Assembly (NCBI GenBank): GCA_964640525.1
Contig: CAZXGS010000030.1
Coordinates: 1 to 37,037 of the forward strand
Reading direction: 5' to 3'
Source: SZAS-103 sp964640525
Lineage (GTDB): Bacteria; Pseudomonadota; Gammaproteobacteria; Xanthomonadales; Xanthomonadaceae
DNA: 37,037 nucleotides
Below the pieces are notes generated by a model. That model was given only the letters and a program-made list of their open reading frames with translations. It was not told where the DNA came from and did not search any database. Of the stretch, positions 31,554 to 37,037 are shown piece after piece (within the stretch, counting starts at the first letter, position 1; each line of letters begins with the position of its first letter). Both the position numbers and the translations under genes were made by a program.

Positions 31554-34500
31554 ATGTCCTCGCGCTTCAACCTCTCCGCCTGGGCGCTGCGCAATCGCGC
31601 GCTGGTGCTGTACGCGATGCTGGTGCTGGCGATCACCGGCGTGCTGTCCTACCGCAGCCTGGGCCAGTCGGAGGATCCGCCGTTCACCTTCAAGGCGATG
31701 GTGGTGCGCGCCTACTGGCCCGGCGCCACCGCGCAGGAAGTCGCGCTGCAGGTCACCGACCGCATCGAGCAGGCGGTGATGCAGACCGGCAATTACGACA
31801 AGGTCATCAGTTACTCGCGGCCCGGCGAATCGCAGGTCATCTTCGCCGCCCGCGACGCGATGCCCTCCAGCCAGATGCCGGCGCTGTGGTACGACATCCG
31901 CAAGAAGGTCGGCGACATCAAGGCCACCCTGCCGCAGGGCGTGCAGGGGCCGTTCTTCAACGACGAATTCGGCGACACCTTCGGCAACATCTACGCCCTG
32001 ACCGGAGATGGCTTCGACTACGCCACGCTCAAGCGCTACGCCGACCGCATCGAACTGGAACTCCAGCGCGTGCCCGACGTGGCCAAGGTCGAGCTGCTCG
32101 GGCAGCAGGACGAGAAGATCTGGATCGAGTTGTCCAACACCAAGCTGGCCAGCCTTGGCGTGTCGCTGCCGGCGGTGCAGCAGGCGCTGGAGGAACAGAA
32201 CGCGATCGCCGATTCCGGCTTTTTCGAAACACCCTCCGACCGCGTGCGCCTGCGCGTGAGCGGCCAGTTCGATTCGGTGGCGGCGATCCGCAACTTTCCG
32301 ATCCACGTCGGCGACCGCGACTTCCGCATCGGCGACGTGGCCACGGTGCACCGCGGCTTTTCCGACCCGGCCGCACCGCGGATGCGCTTCATGGGCCACG
32401 ACGCGCTGGGCATCGCGGTGTCGATGAAACCCGGCGGCGACATCCTCAAGCTGGGCAGGAACCTGGAAATCGCATTCGCCACCGCGCAGAAGGAGCTGCC
32501 GGTCGGCATGCGCCTGGCCAAGGTGTCCGACCAGCCGGCGGCGGTTCGCGCCTCGGTGGCCGAATTCATGGAGGTGCTCACCGAGGCGGTCGCGATCGTG
32601 CTGCTGGTGAGCTTCTTCTCGCTGGGCCTGCGCACCGGCACGGTGGTGGCGCTGACCATCCCGCTGGTGCTGGCGATGACCTTCGCGGCGATGAAGTTCT
32701 TCGACATCGGCCTGCACAAGATCTCGCTGGGCGCGCTGGTGCTGGCGCTGGGCCTGCTGGTGGACGATGCCATCATCGCGGTGGAGATGATGGCGGTGAA
32801 GCTCGAACAGGGCTTCGACAAGCTGCGTGCGGCGGCCTTCGCATGGGAGAGCACCGCCTTCCCGATGCTCACCGGCACCCTGGTCACCGCTGCCGGCTTC
32901 CTGCCGATCGCCACCGCCGCCTCCAGCACCGGCGAGTACACGCGCTCGATTTTCGAGGTCGTCACCCTCGCCCTGCTGCTGTCGTGGATCGCCGCGGTGG
33001 TGTTCATCCCCTACATCGGCAGCCTGCTGCTGAAGGATCTGGCGCATCGCCCGCAGGCCGCCACGGTGCATGCCCACGACCCGTACCAGACGCGCTTCTA
33101 CCAGCGTTTCCGCGCGCTCGTGGGCTGGTGCGTGGAACACCGCAAGACCGTCATCGCCATCACCCTGGCGGCCTTCGTCGCGTCCATCGGCCTGTTCCGC
33201 TACGTGCCGCAACAGTTCTTCCCCGACTCCACCCGGCTCGAATTGATGGTGGACCTCAAGCTGCCCGAAGGCGCCTCGCTCAAGGCCACCCAGGCGCAGG
33301 TCGCCAAGCTCGAAGCCCTGCTCAAGGGCCACAAGGGGCTGAAGAACTACGTGGCCTACGTCGGAACCGGCTCGCCGCGGTTCTACCTGCCGCTGGACCA
33401 GCAACTGCCGGCGACCAGCTTCGCCCAGTTCGTGCTGCTGGCCGACGACATCGACTCGCGCGAGGCGATCCGCAGTTGGCTGATCGACACCTTCGCGAAG
33501 AAGTTCACCGACGTGCAGGCGCGCGTGACCCGGCTGGAAAACGGCCCACCGGTGGGCTACCCGATCCAGTTCCGGGTCTCCGGCGAGCACATCGACACCG
33601 TCCGCCAGCTCGCCCTGCAGGTGGCCGCGCAGGTGCGCAAGAACCCCAACGTCACCAACGTCAACCTCGACTGGCACGAGCCAAGCAAGGTGGTGCGGCT
33701 GGTGGTGGACCAGGATCGCGCGCGCGCGCTGGGGGTGAGCAGCGCCGAGCTGGCGACGTTCCTGCGCAACTCGCTTTCCGGCGGCCACGTGTCCAATTAC
33801 CGCGAGAACAAGGAACTGATCGAGATCCTGTTGCGCGGCCCGGAACGCGAGCGCGAGAACCTTGGCCTGCTCGGCAGCCTGGCGGTGCCGACCAACAACG
33901 GCGGCACCGTGCCGCTGGCGCAGATCGCCACGCTGGAATACGGCTTCGAGGAAGGCATCATCTGGCGCCGCAACCGCCTGCCGACGGTGACCGTGCGCGC
34001 CGACATCTACAAACCCGACGTCACCCCGCCCAGCGTGACCGCGCAAATCGAGCCCACGCTCGATGGCATCCGCGCCAAACTGCCGGCCGGATACCTGCTG
34101 GAAACCGGCGGCACGGTCGAGGATTCCGCGCGCGGCCAGGCCTCGGTCAACGCCGGCATCCCGTTGTTCATCTTCGTGGTGACCACGCTGCTGATGCTGC
34201 AATTGCGCAGCTTTTCCAAGGTGGCAATGGTGTGGCTGACCGCGCCGCTGGGGCTGATCGGGGTGGTGCTGTTCCTGCTGGTGCTGCGGGTGCCGTTCGG
34301 CTTCGTGGCGATGCTGGGCACGATCGCCTTGTTCGGCATGATCATGCGCAACTCGGTGATCCTGGTGGACCAGATCGAGCAGGACATCGGCGCCGGCCAC
34401 GACCGCCGCACCGCGATCATCGACGCCACCGTGCGCCGCTTCCGCCCGATCGTGCTGACCGCACTGGCCGCGGTGCTGGCCATGATCCCGCTCTCACGCA

Positions 34501-34628
34501 GCGTGTTCTTCGGACCGATGGCGGTGGCGATCATGGGCGGCCTGATCGTGGCCACCGCGCTCACCCTGCTGTTCCTGCCGGCGTTGTACGCGGCATGGTT
34601 CCGGGTGGAAAAGGCCGCGACGGCCTGA
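31554..34628 (+). CDS. RND-family multidrug efflux pump, inner-membrane subunit
   Basis: A 1024-aa proton-driven transporter of the AcrB/MexB superfamily. Twelve membrane helices in the usual 1+5+1+5 layout are expected. The first is LVLYAMLVLAITGVLSYRSLG. The proton-relay Asp pair is in TM4, GLLVDDAIIAVEMM (about 399-412). The porter-domain motifs PFFNDEFGDTFG and PGATAQEVALQV are typical. The TM4 signature GLLVDDAIIAVE and SEDPPFTFK resemble TriC/VexI-type pumps rather than AcrB itself (GLLVDDAIVVVE with QYP...). Substrates cannot be read from sequence. No channel gene follows, so TolC at 26974-28569 probably completes the complex. Confidence 0.95.
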   Translation: MSSRFNLSAWALRNRALVLYAMLVLAITGVLSYRSLGQSEDPPFTFKAMVVRAYWPGATAQEVALQVTDRIEQAVMQTGNYDKVISYSRPGESQVIFAARDAMPSSQMPALWYDIRKKVGDIKATLPQGVQGPFFNDEFGDTFGNIYALTGDGFDYATLKRYADRIELELQRVPDVAKVELLGQQDEKIWIELSNTKLASLGVSLPAVQQALEEQNAIADSGFFETPSDRVRLRVSGQFDSVAAIRNFPIHVGDRDFRIGDVATVHRGFSDPAAPRMRFMGHDALGIAVSMKPGGDILKLGRNLEIAFATAQKELPVGMRLAKVSDQPAAVRASVAEFMEVLTEAVAIVLLVSFFSLGLRTGTVVALTIPLVLAMTFAAMKFFDIGLHKISLGALVLALGLLVDDAIIAVEMMAVKLEQGFDKLRAAAFAWESTAFPMLTGTLVTAAGFLPIATAASSTGEYTRSIFEVVTLALLLSWIAAVVFIPYIGSLLLKDLAHRPQAATVHAHDPYQTRFYQRFRALVGWCVEHRKTVIAITLAAFVASIGLFRYVPQQFFPDSTRLELMVDLKLPEGASLKATQAQVAKLEALLKGHKGLKNYVAYVGTGSPRFYLPLDQQLPATSFAQFVLLADDIDSREAIRSWLIDTFAKKFTDVQARVTRLENGPPVGYPIQFRVSGEHIDTVRQLALQVAAQVRKNPNVTNVNLDWHEPSKVVRLVVDQDRARALGVSSAELATFLRNSLSGGHVSNYRENKELIEILLRGPERERENLGLLGSLAVPTNNGGTVPLAQIATLEYGFEEGIIWRRNRLPTVTVRADIYKPDVTPPSVTAQIEPTLDGIRAKLPAGYLLETGGTVEDSARGQASVNAGIPLFIFVVTTLLMLQLRSFSKVAMVWLTAPLGLIGVVLFLLVLRVPFGFVAMLGTIALFGMIMRNSVILVDQIEQDIGAGHDRRTAIIDATVRRFRPIVLTALAAVLAMIPLSRSVFFGPMAVAIMGGLIVATALTLLFLPALYAAWFRVEKAATA

Positions 34629-34760
34629 CACGGCAAGGGGCGGGTTCGCTTCGGGCAAGCGAGCGACGTGGATGACTGACGCACCGTCCGCGATTCTTGT
34701 TCCGGTTCGGCGTAGCCTTGTCAAGGCTTGGGCCAAGGCGCGTCGTTCGGAGTCGGGATC

Positions 34761-36845
34761 GTGTCACGTGAATTCTCCCGCAGGACGTTTCTCAAGGGCG
34801 CCGGCGGCATGCTGGCGGCGACCTGGTACGGCCTGCGGGTGGAACCCGGCTTGGCGGCGACCGCCCCGGCCTTGCATGGGTATCCACGAACCTTCGTGTT
34901 CCGCCAGGCCGAGATCCTCGCCAACCTGCGCAGCTATGCCGACTGGAGCAAGCCGTTCCGCCCGTTCGACGGCCTGATCGCCAAGCTGTTGCAGGAAGAA
35001 CGAACGGACACCGTGAGCGCGGCGAACCTGGAGTATGTGACGCGCTTCAAGCAGGCGTTCGCGCAGAAGTTCGCCATCCTCCACTTCAACGGGCGTGCGC
35101 GTCGACCCACGTTCGAGACGGCAGGCTGGTTCGCCGGCTGGTGGCTCTACCAGGCCGGGGCGCTGACCACCCAGGCCGCCGATTCCGGCACCGACCTGGT
35201 GCAGGTTTCGACGTTGGCGCCGTTTCCACTGGTGGCCGACGGCTTCGGCGACATCTGGGCCGACTTGGTGATCACCGCGACCGGCTCGGACGGCAAGCCC
35301 GACTTTTCGGTCGCCGAACAAGTGCGCCTGCTCGGAACCGATCCCCCGACCGGCACCCTGCAGATCCAGCGCGGTTGCTACGGAACCATCGCCAGGGCGT
35401 GGCCAGCCGGCAGCTACGTCGCGGCCCACGTCACCGCGGGCCCGTGGTATCGCGGCGGTGACAAGATCTGGCTCTACAACTTCGCCACCTCGGCGCCACC
35501 GGGTCCGCAAGGCCAGAGCGTCATCGACGCCATCCTCGCCGGCCTGCAGCCACGCTTTGCCGCGGGCGGCGACCTGGCGATCCTTGACGGCATCGAACTT
35601 GACGTGTTCCGGATCGGCAACCAGGAACGCGCCAACGCCGATGCCGACGGCGATGGCGTCGCCGACCAGGCGATGTCCGGCGCCGTCGACCTGTACGCCT
35701 GCGGGCTGATCCAGTACGCGCAACGCCTGCGCACGATGCTCGGTCCGAATCGGCTGTTGATGGTCGACGGCAACGGAGGCCAGCGACCGGACCTGGCGAC
35801 CAGCAACGGCATCGAAAGCGAGGGGATTCCCAACATCACCGACGTCGACCAGCTCGCCTGGTCACAGGGATTGGCCGTGCTGGCCTACGGCAGTCACACG
35901 ATGCAGGCTACGAAAGTGTCGTATGGCCTGTACAAGTTCAATCCAACGCTGACGGCGCCAGCGCTGTTCTCGCGCTTTCGGCTCGGGCTGGCAGCCGCAC
36001 TGCTTGCCGGAAGCGCGGTCTCGTTCTACGACGAGCCGATCCCCGGCAGCACACGCGGGCTGGCGATCGGGCCGGATTCCGGTGACTTTCCCAACCAGTT
36101 CACCGTTTGGGACGAAATCCTCGGCGGCGGCGGAATCGGCCGCTCGAAGTGGCTGGGTGCACCCATCGGTGCCGCCGTCCATCTGGCCGAGTCGATGCCT
36201 GACCTGTACGGCGGAACCGGCGTTGACCTGACGCCGGAGTTCGTCGCCGGCATCGAACGTCCCGGCGTGACGCTCAGGCGGATCACCCACGCCGATGGCT
36301 CGTTCCTGCAGTTGACCGCGACCGGCGACTTCTCGATCCGCCTGCCGTCGGTGTCGATCACCGGGCCGGACCTGACCCTGGTCATCGACATCCATGCCGA
36401 CCCGCTGCCGGAGTTCGGCCCGCATGCCCCGCGTTACGTGTACGCATCGGCTTGGTTCGGCACCCAGCACACCGCGGAGCAACGCCTTCCGGTCGACCCG
36501 CAATGGAACCATCTGGTCATCGCGTTCCGTCGCCTCTCGGGCAGCGCCATCTCCTTGCGCCTGCGCACCGAGCGCGGCGTTCCGCTGCGACTGCGCAGGA
36601 TCAAGACGATCGCCTCACCTGACCTTGCGTTGCGCGAATTCGCCAACGGCGTGATATTCGCCAACCCCTCCGATGCTTCGGCCGCATTCGACCTTGCCAC
36701 CCTGCTTCCGGGCCGCTCGCTGCGCAGGCTCAGGGGTAGCGCCAACCAGGACCCAGCAGTCAACAACGGCCAGGCAGTTGCCGGCACGCTCGTCCTGCCG
36801 CCGATCGACGGCCTCCTGCTCGCACGCGCCGACGTCTTCCCCTGA
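34761..36845 (+). CDS. Tat-exported protein, glycoside-hydrolase-like (putative)
   Basis: A 694-aa protein with a twin-arginine signal (SRRTFLKGAGGMLAATW, near residues 6-22), so it is exported folded. A TIM-barrel-like core follows (about 40-480), with FVFRQAEILANLRSYADWSKP, ILDGIELDVFRIG near 274-286 and NGIESEGIPNI near 348. The Asp/Glu-rich strand ends resemble the hypothetical glycoside-hydrolase-like families (GHL10/GHL15). A calcium-loop-like DADGDGVAD lies near 294-302. The last 180 residues look like a beta-sandwich, perhaps carbohydrate binding. No specific substrate can be assigned. The start is GTG 34761 (GGAG eight bases upstream); an in-frame ATG at 34728 lacks one. It stands alone after the pump operon. 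Confidence 0.72.
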   Translation: MSREFSRRTFLKGAGGMLAATWYGLRVEPGLAATAPALHGYPRTFVFRQAEILANLRSYADWSKPFRPFDGLIAKLLQEERTDTVSAANLEYVTRFKQAFAQKFAILHFNGRARRPTFETAGWFAGWWLYQAGALTTQAADSGTDLVQVSTLAPFPLVADGFGDIWADLVITATGSDGKPDFSVAEQVRLLGTDPPTGTLQIQRGCYGTIARAWPAGSYVAAHVTAGPWYRGGDKIWLYNFATSAPPGPQGQSVIDAILAGLQPRFAAGGDLAILDGIELDVFRIGNQERANADADGDGVADQAMSGAVDLYACGLIQYAQRLRTMLGPNRLLMVDGNGGQRPDLATSNGIESEGIPNITDVDQLAWSQGLAVLAYGSHTMQATKVSYGLYKFNPTLTAPALFSRFRLGLAAALLAGSAVSFYDEPIPGSTRGLAIGPDSGDFPNQFTVWDEILGGGGIGRSKWLGAPIGAAVHLAESMPDLYGGTGVDLTPEFVAGIERPGVTLRRITHADGSFLQLTATGDFSIRLPSVSITGPDLTLVIDIHADPLPEFGPHAPRYVYASAWFGTQHTAEQRLPVDPQWNHLVIAFRRLSGSAISLRLRTERGVPLRLRRIKTIASPDLALREFANGVIFANPSDASAAFDLATLLPGRSLRRLRGSANQDPAVNNGQAVAGTLVLPPIDGLLLARADVFP

Positions 36846-36903
36846 CCCACGCGCGAACGCGCTCCGCCGCCGTCCACGCCATCCCGGCCGCCAGCCCTCA
36901 TCC

Positions 36904-36932
36904 TTGCCGCCAGCCCGCCCGCCGTCTATCAT
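36904..36932 (+). promoter_or_regulatory. Promoter of tRNA-Phe
   Basis: TTGCCG at 36904-36909 and TATCAT at 36927-36932 are separated by 17 bp. Transcription would start near 36939, about 30 bases before the tRNA. Confidence 0.75.
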
Positions 36933-36970
36933 GCGCAGCCTTGCCGCGCGACCCTTCGCGCGGCTCGCTT

Positions 36971-37037
36971 GGCCGGGTAGCTCAGTTGGTAGAGCAGGTG
37001 ACTGAAAATCACCGTGTCGGCGGTTCGATTCCGTCCC
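36971..37037 (+). tRNA. tRNA-Phe (GAA), cut by the window edge
   Basis: The first 67 bases of a tRNA are present: acceptor strand GGCCGGG, D-arm with AGCTCAGTTGGTAGAGC, anticodon loop CTGAAAA with anticodon GAA, stem GGTGA/TCACC, and TTCGATTCC in the T-arm. The sequence stops before the 3' acceptor strand (CCCGGCC expected) and CCA. Confidence 0.97.

Noticed and set aside
30786..34400. A 1204-codon open frame antisense to the RND adaptor and pump
   Set aside because: Same shadow effect; the His/Gln/Arg-rich translation lacks any motif and overlaps two well-defined genes.
36846..37037. Prophage or island attachment at tRNA-Phe
   Set aside because: The tRNA is cut by the window edge and no integrase or repeated tRNA 3' end is visible upstream, so nothing supports an island.

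Overview
The window is high-GC DNA from a gammaproteobacterium, most likely of the order Lysobacterales (Xanthomonadales). The evidence is the GC-rich codon use, the block lpxL / waaA / tolC / isoaspartyl-methyltransferase-like gene, the gpmI-envC-ctp operon, a YhhW-type pirin, a Tricorn-like protease, and abundant REP-type palindromes with a REP-associated tyrosine transposase (RAYT). Family or genus cannot be fixed by reading alone. Two runs of exactly 100 N (9482-9581 and 19932-20031) are scaffold placeholders, and both lie inside repeat arrays that would defeat short-read assembly.

Layout. 1-1560: a RAYT-type transposase (minus), a truncated second copy of it at the left edge, and a pyrimidine-rich minisatellite upstream. 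1555-3200: a small two-helix membrane protein, a prolyl-4-hydroxylase-like dioxygenase and a nested palindrome carrying a REP. 3306-7699 (minus): gpmI-envC-ctp, coupling a glycolytic mutase with septal murein hydrolase control and a carboxyl-terminal processing protease. 7805-8894 (plus): a repetitive beta-helix-like lipoprotein and a small cupin. 8895-9719: no protein gene, but 31-bp repeats, a candidate small RNA with a strong terminator, a 15-bp minisatellite and a REP array with a gap. 9720-12485: glnE. 12577-14394 (minus): a YhhN-family lysoplasmalogenase and an ELM1-like protein. 14554-15865: a YceI-family protein and a pirin. 16018-19353 (minus): a Tricorn-like protease. 19473-20127: an 88-bp-period REP/BIME array.

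20242-26851 is a cell-envelope block: a zf-CHCC protein, a GT4 glycosyltransferase, an O-antigen-ligase-like membrane protein, a GT2 glycosyltransferase, a secreted protein of unknown function, then divergent lpxL-like acyltransferase and waaA. Together they suggest lipid A/core assembly and surface glycan attachment. 26974-29266 (minus) holds tolC behind a divergent PIMT-like methyltransferase. 29455-34628 is a TetR regulator divergent from an RND adaptor and pump, with a clear palindromic operator between them; the pump has no outer-membrane channel gene of its own, so the neighbouring TolC is the obvious partner. 34761-36845 is a Tat-exported protein resembling glycoside-hydrolase-like TIM barrels. 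The window ends inside a tRNA-Phe gene with a well-formed promoter.

No defence island, prophage or CRISPR locus was found. The least explained material is the REP/BIME and minisatellite DNA, the candidate sRNA, the beta-helix lipoprotein and the Tat-exported protein.
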